DNA from: Ectopseudomonas mendocina
GTDB lineage: Bacteria; Pseudomonadota; Gammaproteobacteria; Pseudomonadales; Pseudomonadaceae
Direction of reading: 5' to 3'
Assembly: GCF_008041835.1 (NCBI RefSeq)
Contig: NZ_VRYE01000037.1
Location: 1 to 64,000, forward strand
DNA length: 64,000 bases
Shown piece by piece: positions 55,393 through 64,000 of this stretch. The position numbers and the translations under genes were made by a program. The number at the start of each line of letters is the position of its first letter. Position 1 is the first letter of the stretch. Under the pieces are notes generated by a model. The model saw only the letters and a program-made list of their open reading frames with translations. It had not been told where the DNA came from and made no database searches.

Positions 55393-56988
55393 TCACATCT
55401 TGTTGAACAGGCTCAACTGCGAAATCCGCACGAACGATGCCTGCGCCGCCTCCAGCTTGGTCATTTGCAGCGCCAGTTTGGAGATGGCCTCGGCCATGTC
55501 GGTGTCGCGGATCGTGGACTGGCTGCTGGCATTGGCGATCTGCAGGCTTTCGTTCTCGGTGCTGAGGGTGTCGATGACGTTCAGCCGCGCACCGATGGAC
55601 GCCTGGGTGGCCAGCACCTGGTTCATGCCGTTGTCCAGGTTGCTGATGGCCGAGGCCACGGCCTCGGTCAGCGCCAGTTGCGCGGCAGGGTCGCCGGATA
55701 CCGGGGTCTTCAGCGCGGCACTGAGGTTGCCGATGGTCTCGAACACGCTCTGGGTTTCCGCCGACTTGCCCTGCACCACGAAGGTATCGCCCGCCGCCGG
55801 TGCCGCGCTGATCTGCAGCTCCACGCCGGCGAAGCCGATGGTCTCGGGATAGGTACCCGACAATGAGCCGCTGGCAATCGGCGTGCTGCCCGTCAGCACC
55901 GGCTGGGCATAGACCTCGTAATCACTGGCGCTGGTAAAGCGAAGCTGCACGCCGCTGCTGGGAAACTGGGTGGTGTAGGCGGTCGGGTCGACCACGCTGC
56001 CGGAAGTCAGTTGCGCGGTGGAGGTGTTGCTGGCGCTGCGCGTGGTGACGATCTCGGTGTCCGCCACGCCGAAGGTGAAGCTGTAGCCGGTCAGCAGGCT
56101 GTCCAGGTCACCCTGGCCATCGGCCTCCTGCAGGGCCACATCCAGCTCGAAACTGGCGCCGCGAAAGTTGATGGTGGTGCCGTCGATGGCGGTCGGATCG
56201 AATACGCCGCCCGCCGGCGAGGCTTCGCTGGTCACGTCGTTGCCTGAGGCATCGAAGATGCGGAACTCCGTACTGCTGACCAGCTCCAGGGTGTAGGGCT
56301 GGCCGTCGCGGAAGGTCTTGTCGTACTGGGTGGTGTTGCCGACCTGGCCCTGGGAAAGATAGACGCGCTGGCCGTCGGTGTTGGGATCGTTGTCCAGGTT
56401 GGACTGGGTGCGGCTGGCATTGGGCACGTTCTCGAAGATGCTCCAGCCACTGTCGTTGATCGCCATCGTACCCGAGCTGGACACCTGCAGCTCCTGGCTG
56501 GTCTGATCGCCCTGGTAGGTCACCGAGCCATCGGGGTTGAGCACAAACGGCTGCACGTCGGTTTTGGAGCCGGCGAAAATATAGTTGCCGCTGGCATCCT
56601 TGCTGTTCATCACCTCCAAAAGCTGCCCGGTGACCTGATCCAGTTCGCTGGCGATCGAGCTGCGATCCTCGTCGGAGAGCGCGCCATTGCCCGCGTGGAC
56701 GGCCAGTTCACGCGCGTTCTGCAGTACGTTTATCACGGTGTCGAGCAGGGCCACCTGCTGGGTCAGCGAGTTGGTGGCCGTGGTCATGTTGGCGCTGTAC
56801 TGTTCGAGCTGGGCCTGCTGCTGTTCCAGTTGCAACAGGCGCGCGGCGCCGACCGGATCGTCCGCGGGGGTCTGGATGCGCACGCCACTGGAGATCTGCT
56901 GCTGGGTCTTGACGATCTCGGCGTAACCTTTCTGATAGCCGGAGATGCTGGTCTGAAACATCTGCGAGGTGGAGATGCGCGTGCTCAT
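55393..56988 (-). CDS. flgL: FlgL, hook-filament junction protein
   Basis: 531 residues with flagellin-like N-terminus (MSTRISTSQMFQTSISGYQK) and C-terminus (MAEAISKLALQMTKLEAAQA, ending LSLFNKM). The enlarged middle is Thr/Ser/Gly-rich. It links FlgK to the filament. Start at 56988 matches the family; an ATG five codons earlier also exists. Last gene of flgFGHIJKL. Confidence 0.95.
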   Translation of the reverse strand: MSTRISTSQMFQTSISGYQKGYAEIVKTQQQISSGVRIQTPADDPVGAARLLQLEQQQAQLEQYSANMTTATNSLTQQVALLDTVINVLQNARELAVHAGNGALSDEDRSSIASELDQVTGQLLEVMNSKDASGNYIFAGSKTDVQPFVLNPDGSVTYQGDQTSQELQVSSSGTMAINDSGWSIFENVPNASRTQSNLDNDPNTDGQRVYLSQGQVGNTTQYDKTFRDGQPYTLELVSSTEFRIFDASGNDVTSEASPAGGVFDPTAIDGTTINFRGASFELDVALQEADGQGDLDSLLTGYSFTFGVADTEIVTTRSASNTSTAQLTSGSVVDPTAYTTQFPSSGVQLRFTSASDYEVYAQPVLTGSTPIASGSLSGTYPETIGFAGVELQISAAPAAGDTFVVQGKSAETQSVFETIGNLSAALKTPVSGDPAAQLALTEAVASAISNLDNGMNQVLATQASIGARLNVIDTLSTENESLQIANASSQSTIRDTDMAEAISKLALQMTKLEAAQASFVRISQLSLFNKM

Positions 56989-57027
56989 GGGGTCATGCCT
57001 CATACGGGCCGCATCAAGGATGCGGCG

Positions 57028-59049
57028 TCAAAAACTGTTGATCAGGGTATCGAACGTGGTGCGCGCAACTTGAATGATTTGCGCCGCCGCCGTGTAGTAC
57101 TGCTCGAACTTGATCAGGTTGGCCGCCTCTTCGTCCAGGTTGACCCCGGACAGCGACGACTGGCTGCTGGTCGCCTGGGCCAGGATGGCTTCCGTGGCGG
57201 CGGCGTCGAGCTGGGCTTGACTGGTCTTGGCGCCAATGGTTTCGATCAGCGAACTGTAGGAGGTGGTCAGGCTCATGCCGTTGTTGCCATTGACCGCGAC
57301 GGTCTTGGCCGTCTGCAGTTCCAGCACCGCCAGGGCGTTGCGGTTGTCACCGGTGCCGTCGCCGTTGAAGGCGATGGTCAGGCTGTCGCCCGCCGCCGGG
57401 GAACCGGCCAGGGTCATCTCGAAGGCGTATTCGCTGGGCACGCTGGGCGGGTTGGCGGGAACGCTGACCGTCACGACGTTGCTCTGCCCCGGCACGATGC
57501 TGCCGCTGCCGATGCTGTTGCCAGCAACGTCGTACAGGGTGTAGCCCTGGGCGCCGCCGCTGGGCGCGTCGTAGACCAGTTTGATCGGCATGCCGTTTTC
57601 CAGGCTGCTCTGCATGTCGGCAACGGCGGCGGCGTCGTAGATGTCGATCAGGGTGATCAGGCTCGGCTGGCTGACGCTGCCGCTGCCGACGTTGCCGGTG
57701 GTCAGGGTCGCCGCCAGGGGGGCGGCGAAGGCCAGTTGGTTGGAGTCGGTCATGCTCACTTTGATGTCGCCCGCCGCATGGCGGGTCGGCAGGATGGTGA
57801 ACCGGTCTCCGGCCGCCACGCTGCCGCTGTCGAGTGCCAGGGTGAAGCCATCGATCACCGGCGGCGGCGAATCGGTCAGGTCGTAGCTGCCCATGTCCTT
57901 GCCGTCGGACAGGCGCCTGACGCTGTAGCCGGTAGCGCTGGTGAAGGTCACTTCGTAGTCGCTGGTACTGAGCGCGCTGGTGTCGTCGATGTACACGCGC
58001 AGGTTGGCGGAGGTATCGCTGTTGCCGGCTTGCCCCAGGCTTCTCTGCTGCTGCAGGGTCAGCTCATTGATGTCGCTGAACAGCATGGCGCCCAATTGGC
58101 CATTGAGGTCGAGCCCCTGGCCGAGCTGGCTGTTGACCTGGTCGGCGAGCACCAGCGCCAGGCGTCCGAGGTCGTTGAGGGTGGTGTCGAGCACTTCTTC
58201 GCGGTAGCGCAGCAGGCCACCGATCTGTCCTCCCGTGATCGACGAGGTGACGTCTATCGTGAAATGGCCGTTCTGCGTCAGGTACAGGGCATAGCGCGAC
58301 GGGTCGTCGGCGCTCGGCACCGCGCTGAGTTGCGCCGCGCTGCCGCCCACCACCAGCGGCTGGCCATTGCCGATGAACAGGTTGTAGCTGCCATCCTGCT
58401 CGACCACGGTGACCCCGATCAGCTCGGAAAGCTCTCGCACCGCCTCGTCGCGCTGGTCCAGCAGGTCGTTGGGCGAGGCGCCGGAAGCGGAGGCATTGAC
58501 GATGGCCTGGTTGTACTGGGCGACACTGGCCGCCAGGCTGTTGACCTGCTGAACCATGCTCGACAACTGCTGGTTGATGTAGCTGTTCTGCTCCGTCAAC
58601 TGGTTGTAAATCGAGTTGAAGCGCTCACTCAGGGTCTCGGCCTGGGTCAGCAGCAACTGCCGCGACGCCGTATCGGTAGGGCTGGCGGCCGCGGTTTGCA
58701 GGGCGGCGAAGAAGTTCTCCATCACCGCGGTGATGCCGGTGGTGCTGTCGGCCAGCAGCGAGTTGACCTGGTTGATCTGGGTCAGGTAGGTCTGCGCATC
58801 GCTGTCCAGCGCGGTGGCCGTGCGCACCTGGGTGGTCAGGTAGCCGCTGTAGATACGCCGCACGTCGGTGATCGAGGCGCCACTGCCGAGGTAGGTCGCG
58901 CCCAGTTGCTGCGAGTTATTGGAAACCTGCATCGCCTGCTGGCGGGTATAGCCGGGAGTATCGGTATTGGTGATGTTGTTGCCGGTCACGGCCAGCGCGG
59001 TCTGGCTCACGCGTAGCCCGGAAACCCCAATGGCAAGAAGGTCAGGCAT
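57028..59049 (-). CDS. flgK: FlgK, hook-associated protein 1
   Basis: 673 residues: N-terminal rod-type motif (ALAVTGNNITNTDTPGYTRQ), a long variable centre, and the C-terminal SGVNLDEEAANLIKFEQYYT helix. It forms the first hook-filament junction layer. It follows flgJ by eight bases. Confidence 0.96.
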   Translation of the reverse strand: MPDLLAIGVSGLRVSQTALAVTGNNITNTDTPGYTRQQAMQVSNNSQQLGATYLGSGASITDVRRIYSGYLTTQVRTATALDSDAQTYLTQINQVNSLLADSTTGITAVMENFFAALQTAAASPTDTASRQLLLTQAETLSERFNSIYNQLTEQNSYINQQLSSMVQQVNSLAASVAQYNQAIVNASASGASPNDLLDQRDEAVRELSELIGVTVVEQDGSYNLFIGNGQPLVVGGSAAQLSAVPSADDPSRYALYLTQNGHFTIDVTSSITGGQIGGLLRYREEVLDTTLNDLGRLALVLADQVNSQLGQGLDLNGQLGAMLFSDINELTLQQQRSLGQAGNSDTSANLRVYIDDTSALSTSDYEVTFTSATGYSVRRLSDGKDMGSYDLTDSPPPVIDGFTLALDSGSVAAGDRFTILPTRHAAGDIKVSMTDSNQLAFAAPLAATLTTGNVGSGSVSQPSLITLIDIYDAAAVADMQSSLENGMPIKLVYDAPSGGAQGYTLYDVAGNSIGSGSIVPGQSNVVTVSVPANPPSVPSEYAFEMTLAGSPAAGDSLTIAFNGDGTGDNRNALAVLELQTAKTVAVNGNNGMSLTTSYSSLIETIGAKTSQAQLDAAATEAILAQATSSQSSLSGVNLDEEAANLIKFEQYYTAAAQIIQVARTTFDTLINSF

Positions 59050-59057
59050 GCATCACC

Positions 59058-60239
59058 TCAAAGCGTCCTTGTGCCGGTGCTATCCGACCGGGCAATGGTT
59101 TGGTAGGTCGCATCAATTTTGCGAGCGATCTGGTTGATTTTGCGCGCGTACTGCGGGTCGGTGGCATAGCCGGCAGATTGCAGGTTGTTGACGAACTGCT
59201 CAGCGTTGCCACTGGATGCCAGGGCTTCCTTGTAACGGGCGTTGCCCTGCAGAAAATCCACCAGATCATGGAAGCTCTGTTTGTACGAGTCGTAGGCCCG
59301 GAAGTTGGCCGGCTCACGGACCATTTCGCCCCCGCGGTATTCGCTGGTGATCGCGCGCGCCGAGTCCCCTTGCCACTGCCCGTGGGTCTTGATGCCAAAC
59401 AGGTTGTGGCTGCTGCCACCATCGCCACGCCGCAGGATCGACTTGCCCCAGCCGGTTTCCAGGGCCGCCTGGGCCACCAGGTAACGCGGCTCGACACCAA
59501 TGCGCTCGGCGGCCTCGCGGGCCAAGGGCAGCATGGTCTCGACAAACTCCTCCGCGGAGGCGAATGCCGGCGTGCCTTTGGCCAGCGGCGGCTGCTGACG
59601 TGCCGGCTGGACCGAGGTGTCCAGCGCTTCAGTGGGCTTGGCGGCCGTGGCCTTGGCCGGCAACCAGTCGCTCCCGCTGGGGGGTTGCGCCCCGGTAGTC
59701 GGGACAATGCCCGCCAACAGGCGATCTTCCAGGCGCGGCGGCAGGGACAGCCGGCGCTGGTTGAGCAATGCGGCCTGGGACACCGGAGTGGTAGCGCTGT
59801 CGGAGTGACGATCCAGGCGGTTGTGCTCGGCCGCGGCCGGCGCGGCAAGGCTGTTCTCAGGCTGCTCCACGCTATGGCCGAATGGGCTGCGGCGCGGCGC
59901 CTCACCGCGCAATCCGCTCATCTGCCGCACCAGCACATCGGACAAACCAATACCGCCGCCCTCACGGGAGAGGTGGATGGCCAATTGCTGGTCGTGCATT
60001 TCTTGATAATGGCGCGTGGTATCGCTGTCGAACAGGCTGTCCTTGGCGATCGACTCGTTGGACGAGCGCATGGATTTGAAAATCTGGTTGATGAACAGCG
60101 CTTCAAACTCTTGGGCAACCTTACGGATATTGCCTTCGCTGTCGCGCTGCTCTCCGGTTTTCATGCCGGCTAGGCGATTCAGGTCGGTATAGGCGGCAGA
60201 ATCGCTGGTTTTGCGTGCGCCTGCTGACAATGTATTCAT
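59058..60239 (-). CDS. flgJ: FlgJ, rod cap and peptidoglycan hydrolase
   Basis: 393 residues: rod-cap domain (about 15-115; EFEALFINQIFKSMRSSNES), linker, and a C-terminal glucosaminidase domain (AQAALETGWGKSILRRGDGG, with the catalytic Glu in ALETGW) that opens the murein for the rod. Dual-domain form, as in other gamma-proteobacteria. Confidence 0.95.
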   Translation of the reverse strand: MNTLSAGARKTSDSAAYTDLNRLAGMKTGEQRDSEGNIRKVAQEFEALFINQIFKSMRSSNESIAKDSLFDSDTTRHYQEMHDQQLAIHLSREGGGIGLSDVLVRQMSGLRGEAPRRSPFGHSVEQPENSLAAPAAAEHNRLDRHSDSATTPVSQAALLNQRRLSLPPRLEDRLLAGIVPTTGAQPPSGSDWLPAKATAAKPTEALDTSVQPARQQPPLAKGTPAFASAEEFVETMLPLAREAAERIGVEPRYLVAQAALETGWGKSILRRGDGGSSHNLFGIKTHGQWQGDSARAITSEYRGGEMVREPANFRAYDSYKQSFHDLVDFLQGNARYKEALASSGNAEQFVNNLQSAGYATDPQYARKINQIARKIDATYQTIARSDSTGTRTL

Positions 60240-60246
60240 GGCTACC

Positions 60247-61557
60247 TCAAATCACTATCAGGTCGGCTTGCAAGGCGCCTGCTTGTTTGAGCGCCTCGAG
60301 GATGGCCATCAGGTCGGAAGGCGCGGCGCCCACCTGATTAACCGCGCGAACAATCTCATCAAGGGTGGTGCCAGGGCCGAATTTGAACATGGGCTTGGCC
60401 TCCTCATCGGCATTCACCCGCGAGCGCGGCACCACCGCGGTATCGCCACCGGCCAGGGCGTTGGGCTGACTGACGATAGGGTCTTCGGTAATGGTCACGG
60501 TCAGGCTGCCATGGGTCACCGCAGCCGGCTGCACCTTGACGTTCTGGCCGATAACGATGGTCCCGGTGCGCGAGTTGATGATGACCTTGGCCACGGCCTG
60601 GCCGGGATTGACTTCGATGTTTTCCAGAATCGACAGGTAATCGACGCGCTGGTTGGGATCGAGCGGCGCGCTGACGCGGATCGAGCCGCCGTCGATGGCC
60701 TGGGCCACGCCCGGGCCGAGCAGGTCGTTGATCTGGTCGACGATGTTCTTCGCCGTGGTGAAGTCCGGACGATTGAGGTTCAGCGTCAGGTAGTTGCCCT
60801 GGTCGAAACCGCTCGGCACCGGACGCTCCACCGTGGCGCCACCGGGGATACGCCCGGCGGACGGCACGTTGACGGTGATCCGCGAGCCGTCGGCGCCGCC
60901 GGCGTCGAAGCCGCCGACCACCAGGTTGCCCTGGGCGATGGCGTAGACGTTGCCGTCGATGCCCTTGAGCGGCGTCATCAGCAGGCTGCCGCCGCGCAGG
61001 CTCTTGGCATTGCCGATGGAGGAGATGGTGATGTCGATGGTCTGCCCCGGCTTGGCGAACGGCGGCAGGTCGGCATGCACCGACACCGCGGCGATGTTCT
61101 TCAGTTGCACGTTGCCGCCCGTCGGCACCTTGATGCCGAACTGCGCCAGCATGTTGTTGAAGGTCTGTACGGTGAACGGGGTCTGGGTGGTCTGGTCGCC
61201 GCTGCCGTTGAGGCCGACCACCAGGCCGTAGCCGATCAACTGGTTGCTGCGCACCCCTTGAATGGACGCCAGATCCTTGAGCCGTTCGGCCTGGGCCTGC
61301 TGGCTGATCAGCAGGCAGGCGAGCATGATCGCCAGCAGCAGCCAGTCGTTGGCACCACGGCGGCGCTGGCCGCGATAGGCGCAGGCGAACTGCTGACGGC
61401 AGGAGGCCGACTGCGAATGCACAGGTGTCCGTTGTAGGAGCGAGCTCTGCTCGCGAACCCGCAATTCGGTAAAAGCTTCGCGAGCAGAGCTCGCTCCCAC
61501 AGGCGATCTGGCGGGTTGCACCCGCCCTACGGCGACAGAGGTCATCCAGGTTTTCAT
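60247..61557 (-). CDS. flgI: FlgI, P-ring protein with REP-derived N-terminal extension
   Basis: The mature P-ring protein begins at [13 protein letters not shown] and is normal in length (about 346 residues). Upstream, the hydrophobic signal [19 protein letters not shown] is preceded in frame by some 70 extra residues encoded partly by REP DNA (61433-61502 and 61511-61530). I use the ATG at 61557, seven bases after GAGGA; an ATG at 61563 is too close to that site. A GTG at 61422, after the REPs, would give a shorter leader. Which start is used is uncertain. It follows flgH directly. Confidence 0.85.
   Translation of the reverse strand: MKTWMTSVAVGRVQPARSPVGASSAREAFTELRVREQSSLLQRTPVHSQSASCRQQFACAYRGQRRRGANDWLLLAIMLACLLISQQAQAERLKDLASIQGVRSNQLIGYGLVVGLNGSGDQTTQTPFTVQTFNNMLAQFGIKVPTGGNVQLKNIAAVSVHADLPPFAKPGQTIDITISSIGNAKSLRGGSLLMTPLKGIDGNVYAIAQGNLVVGGFDAGGADGSRITVNVPSAGRIPGGATVERPVPSGFDQGNYLTLNLNRPDFTTAKNIVDQINDLLGPGVAQAIDGGSIRVSAPLDPNQRVDYLSILENIEVNPGQAVAKVIINSRTGTIVIGQNVKVQPAAVTHGSLTVTITEDPIVSQPNALAGGDTAVVPRSRVNADEEAKPMFKFGPGTTLDEIVRAVNQVGAAPSDLMAILEALKQAGALQADLIVI
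61433..61530. repeat. REP elements inside the flgI 5' coding region
   Basis: TGTAGGAGCGAGCTCTGCTC (61433-61452, on to GCGAA) faces GCTTCGCGAGCAGAGCTCGC (61475-61494, on to TCCCACA), followed by GCGGGTTGCACCCGCCCTAC (61511-61530). Both are dispersed repeats seen elsewhere in the window. They interrupt the start of flgI but keep its frame open. Confidence 0.88.
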
Positions 61558-61567
61558 GTTCATGTCC

Positions 61568-62257
61568 TCAGAACGGCCACAGCGGGCTGAGGAAGAATCG
61601 GCTCAGCCAACCTGGCTGGCTGGCGTCGGCGAAGGAACCGGTTCCCGAGTAGGTCAACCTGGCGTCGGCGACCCGAGTGGATGAAACGGTGTTGTCGCTG
61701 GCGATGTCGTCGGCCCTGATCAGCCCGGCAATCCGCACCATTTCATTGCCGGTATTGAGCGTCAGCCACTTCTCGCCACGCACCACCAGCACGCCGTTGG
61801 GCAGCACTTCGGCCACGGTCACGGTGACCGAGCCGGTGAGGCTGTTGCTCTGCGCCGCGCTGGCATCGCCGGCGCTGTCCCGCGAACCGTTGAACTGGGT
61901 TCCCAGATCCATCCGGTTTCGCGTCAGCGGGTTGGTGGCCGACACCCCTCCACCGAACAACGAGGTCAGCCCGATATTGGCGGAACTGTCCTTGCTGATG
62001 TCGGAGCGGGCCGCCTTGCTCGCCTGGGTGCGCTCCTCCAGGGTGATGGTGATGATGTCGCCGACGCGAAAAGCCTTTCGATCGTCATACAGATTGCTCT
62101 CGAAACCGGCCTGGTAGATCGCGCCACTGGTCGCGTTGGCCGGCAGCGGCGTACGCGGCAACACGGGTGCATAATAGGGATCGTCCGCCTTGGGCGCAGG
62201 CGCCACGCACCCCCCCAGCAGCAGACAAACCGACGTCAACACAATCAGACCTTTCAT
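61568..62257 (-). CDS. flgH: FlgH, L-ring lipoprotein
   Basis: 229 residues with lipobox LLLGGC (Cys 17), [19 protein letters not shown] and [20 protein letters not shown], typical of FlgH. It forms the outer-membrane L ring. The open frame continues far upstream, but the ATG at 62257 with GAGGTG before it starts the lipoprotein signal; flgG lies 50 bases upstream. Confidence 0.95.
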   Translation of the reverse strand: MKGLIVLTSVCLLLGGCVAPAPKADDPYYAPVLPRTPLPANATSGAIYQAGFESNLYDDRKAFRVGDIITITLEERTQASKAARSDISKDSSANIGLTSLFGGGVSATNPLTRNRMDLGTQFNGSRDSAGDASAAQSNSLTGSVTVTVAEVLPNGVLVVRGEKWLTLNTGNEMVRIAGLIRADDIASDNTVSSTRVADARLTYSGTGSFADASQPGWLSRFFLSPLWPF

Positions 62258-62307
62258 CGCACACCTCACATCCAACACTCTGCCCGCCCTAGCGATCCCG
62301 ATCAGAC

Positions 62308-63093
62308 TCAAAGCGTCTGCGTGATGAACTGCAACATGGAATCGGCCGTGGAAATGACCTTCGAGTTCATTTCGTAGGCGCGCTGTGTCGTGATCATGTT
62401 GACCATTTCCTCGACGACACTGACGTTGGAGTTTTCCAGGGTATTTTGCAAAACGGTGCCCAGGCCATTGAGGCCCGGCGTTCCCACTTGCGGAGCGCCA
62501 CTGGAAGCGGTCTCCAGAAACAGGTTGTTGCCAATCGCCTGCAGGCCGGCCGGATTGATGAAATCGGCGGTCTGCAGGTTGCCGATGATCTGCACCGCGG
62601 CGCTGTTGGCGGTGGTCACGGACACCGTGCCATCCTCCCCGACGGTGAAGGTCTGGGTTTCGGCGGGCACGACGATGGCCGGCTCCAGGGCGAAGCCGTT
62701 CGACGTGACGATCTGGCCGTCGGAATCGAGGTGATACGTGCCGTCGCGCGAATAGCCGATGGTGCCATCGGGCAGCAGAATCTGGAAAAAACCGCGCCCG
62801 TTGATCGCCATGTCCAGTGGCTGGTCGGTGGTCTGCAGGCTGCCCGTGGTGAAGTTCTTCTGGGTACCGACGATCCGTACCCCCGTACCCAGTTGCAGGC
62901 CGGACGGCAGCTCGCTGTCCTGGGTCGATTGAGCGCCTGGCTGACGGCGGATCTGGTACAGCAGATCCTGGAACTCGGCCCGGTCGCGCTTGAAGCCGGT
63001 GGTCGAAACGTTGGCCAGGTTGTTGGATATCACCGACAGATTCATGTCCTGGGCGGACAAACCGGTCTTGCTGACCCAAAGCGCTGGAAGCAT
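62308..63093 (-). CDS. flgG: FlgG, distal rod protein
   Basis: 261 residues: N-terminal [20 protein letters not shown], rod-specific [20 protein letters not shown], and C-terminal [20 protein letters not shown]. Assembles the distal rod through the P and L rings. Confidence 0.97.
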   Translation of the reverse strand: MLPALWVSKTGLSAQDMNLSVISNNLANVSTTGFKRDRAEFQDLLYQIRRQPGAQSTQDSELPSGLQLGTGVRIVGTQKNFTTGSLQTTDQPLDMAINGRGFFQILLPDGTIGYSRDGTYHLDSDGQIVTSNGFALEPAIVVPAETQTFTVGEDGTVSVTTANSAAVQIIGNLQTADFINPAGLQAIGNNLFLETASSGAPQVGTPGLNGLGTVLQNTLENSNVSVVEEMVNMITTQRAYEMNSKVISTADSMLQFITQTL

Positions 63094-63126
63094 GTCTATC
63101 TCCTCGCCCTGCGCGGGCGCTACTCG

Positions 63127-63867
63127 TTAGCTGATCTGCATGACACGGGCCATGGACTCGGAGCCCTCCTTGGCCGTGTTCATCATCTTGACGTGCAGTT
63201 CGAATTGTCTGGACAGGGCGAGAATGGCCGTCATCTCTCCGACGGCGCTCACGTTGCTGCTCTCCAGGAAGCCAGAATGCAGGCGTACGTTGGCATCCGC
63301 TTCGAGCAACTGGCCGTCTCTCATATGGATGAGGCCGTCGCGCCCCTTGCGCATCTGCGCGGTATCGGGGTTGACCAGCTTGATGCGGTCGACCTCGGCC
63401 AGGACATTCGGCGCTTCGCCCAGGGCGCGAATGCTGATCGTGCCGTCCTGACCGATCTCGACTTTCTCCTCGGGCGGCACGGCGATGGGCCCGGCATTGC
63501 CCATGACCGGCAACCCATTGCCGGTGCGCAGCATGCCTAGGGCATCGATCGACAGGCTGGCGGTGCGTACATAAGCCTCGGAGCCATCCGGGGCCTGCAC
63601 GGCAATCCAGCCATCACCCTCTATCGAAACATCCATATCCCGCCCGGTTTCCTGCAGTACGCCGGGCGTGAAATCCGTAGCGGGCCGCTCGGACATGGCG
63701 TAGACCCGCGCCGGATAGCTGTCACCGAAAACCGGCATGGCCCGCGCCTGTTCCAGATCGGCGCGAAACCCGCTGGTGGAAATGTTCGCCAGATTATTGG
63801 CATGCGCCTTTTGCGCATAGGTGTTCTGGCTCGCGCCCGACATGGCGACATAAAGCAATTTGTCCAC
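63127..63867 (-). CDS. flgF: FlgF, proximal rod protein
   Basis: 246 residues. The start is GTG at 63865-63867 ([15 protein letters not shown]), with GGAGG five bases before; an upstream ATG at 63906 would fall in the promoter region. Rod motifs [20 protein letters not shown] and [20 protein letters not shown] are present. First gene of flgFGHIJKL. Confidence 0.94.
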   Translation of the reverse strand: MDKLLYVAMSGASQNTYAQKAHANNLANISTSGFRADLEQARAMPVFGDSYPARVYAMSERPATDFTPGVLQETGRDMDVSIEGDGWIAVQAPDGSEAYVRTASLSIDALGMLRTGNGLPVMGNAGPIAVPPEEKVEIGQDGTISIRALGEAPNVLAEVDRIKLVNPDTAQMRKGRDGLIHMRDGQLLEADANVRLHSGFLESSNVSAVGEMTAILALSRQFELHVKMMNTAKEGSESMARVMQIS

Positions 63868-63906
63868 TTCGACCTCCGCCGTGAAAACGACTCTCGGACA
63901 GATCAA

Positions 63907-63922
63907 AGCAAGGCACGTGCCA
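63907..63922 (-). promoter_or_regulatory. Sigma-54 promoter for flgFGHIJKL
   Basis: Minus-strand TGGCACGTGCCTTGCT is a perfect TGGCACG-N4-TTGCW match. The start would be near 63896, about 29 bases before the flgF GTG. Confidence 0.92.
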
Positions 63923-63949
63923 GGCTAATAATTTTAAGTAAGTTATTGT

Positions 63950-63985
63950 TTTTAAAAAACAAAAAAGCCCTCCATCACGGAAGGC
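63950..63985 (-). terminator. Rho-independent terminator of the operon upstream of flgF
   Basis: On the minus strand GCCTTCC (63978-63984) pairs with GGAGGGC (63966-63972) around GTGAT, followed by TTTTTTGTTTTTT. It should end transcription arriving from beyond the window (probably flgE or flgBCDE) before the flgF promoter. Confidence 0.85.
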
Positions 63986-64000
63986 CCTTTTGACGGCGGC

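Noticed and set aside
56695-59016. A 773-residue open frame on the plus strand
   Set aside because: It is the antisense shadow of flgK: low-complexity composition, no ribosome site, no motifs.
61568-63079. A 503-residue reading of the flgH frame reaching into flgG
   Set aside because: The first 270 residues read flgG DNA out of frame; a lipoprotein start with ribosome site at 62257 gives a normal FlgH.

Overview
The window comes from a Pseudomonas chromosome. I infer the mendocina/oleovorans (Ectopseudomonas) branch from a single flagellar-chemotaxis run next to the ccm genes, high GC, and protein sequences very close to what I remember of P. aeruginosa; the species assignment is an inference. 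Almost all of it encodes one machine: a polar flagellum and its chemotaxis control, preceded by the System I cytochrome c maturation operon.

Layout: 1-2850 is an edge region with a cut-off IS5-type transposase, a DASS/SLC13 carboxylate transporter and about five ~97-bp tandem repeats. 2850-10191 (minus) is a small lipoprotein and ccmIHGFEDCBA. 10396-12263 (plus) is a FliK-like/FlhB-C-like pair. 12360-21316 (minus) is the chemotaxis and second-stator block cheY-cheZ-cheA-cheB-motC-motD-parC-parP-cheW-DUF2802. 21415-32252 (minus) holds fliA, fleN, flhF, flhA, flhB and fliRQPONML. 32637-36312 is fliK plus an HptB/HsbR/HsbA-type phosphorelay. 36406-42199 is fliJIHGFE. 42325-48228 has a GIY-YIG nuclease gene, fleR, fleS, a repeat array and the master regulator fleQ. 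48478-53296 is fliT, fliS, fliD, flaG and flagellin fliC. 53297-55392 is accessory DNA (parDE-like toxin-antitoxin, an antitoxin lacking its DNA-binding half, many palindromic repeats). 55393-63867 is flgLKJIHGF.

Regulation can be read from the DNA. Seven intergenic sites match the sigma-54 -24/-12 consensus (upstream of flhA, fliL, fliK, fliE, fleS, fliD, flgF), and one good FliA (sigma-28) site lies upstream of fliC. This fits the Pseudomonas hierarchy FleQ/RpoN -> FleSR/RpoN -> FliA.

The most unusual features are repeats inside this otherwise conserved locus. Five exact-period 232-bp tandem units lie between fleQ and its terminator, each with the last ~26 codons of fleQ and a palindrome ATTCCC-N8-GGGAAT. 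A GIY-YIG nuclease gene nearby is bracketed by related palindromes. A 140-bp MITE with terminal inverted repeats and a CTAA duplication sits just upstream of the fliL promoter. A 143-bp inverted-repeat element separates fliQ from fliR. REP elements lie within the flgI reading frame ahead of its signal peptide.
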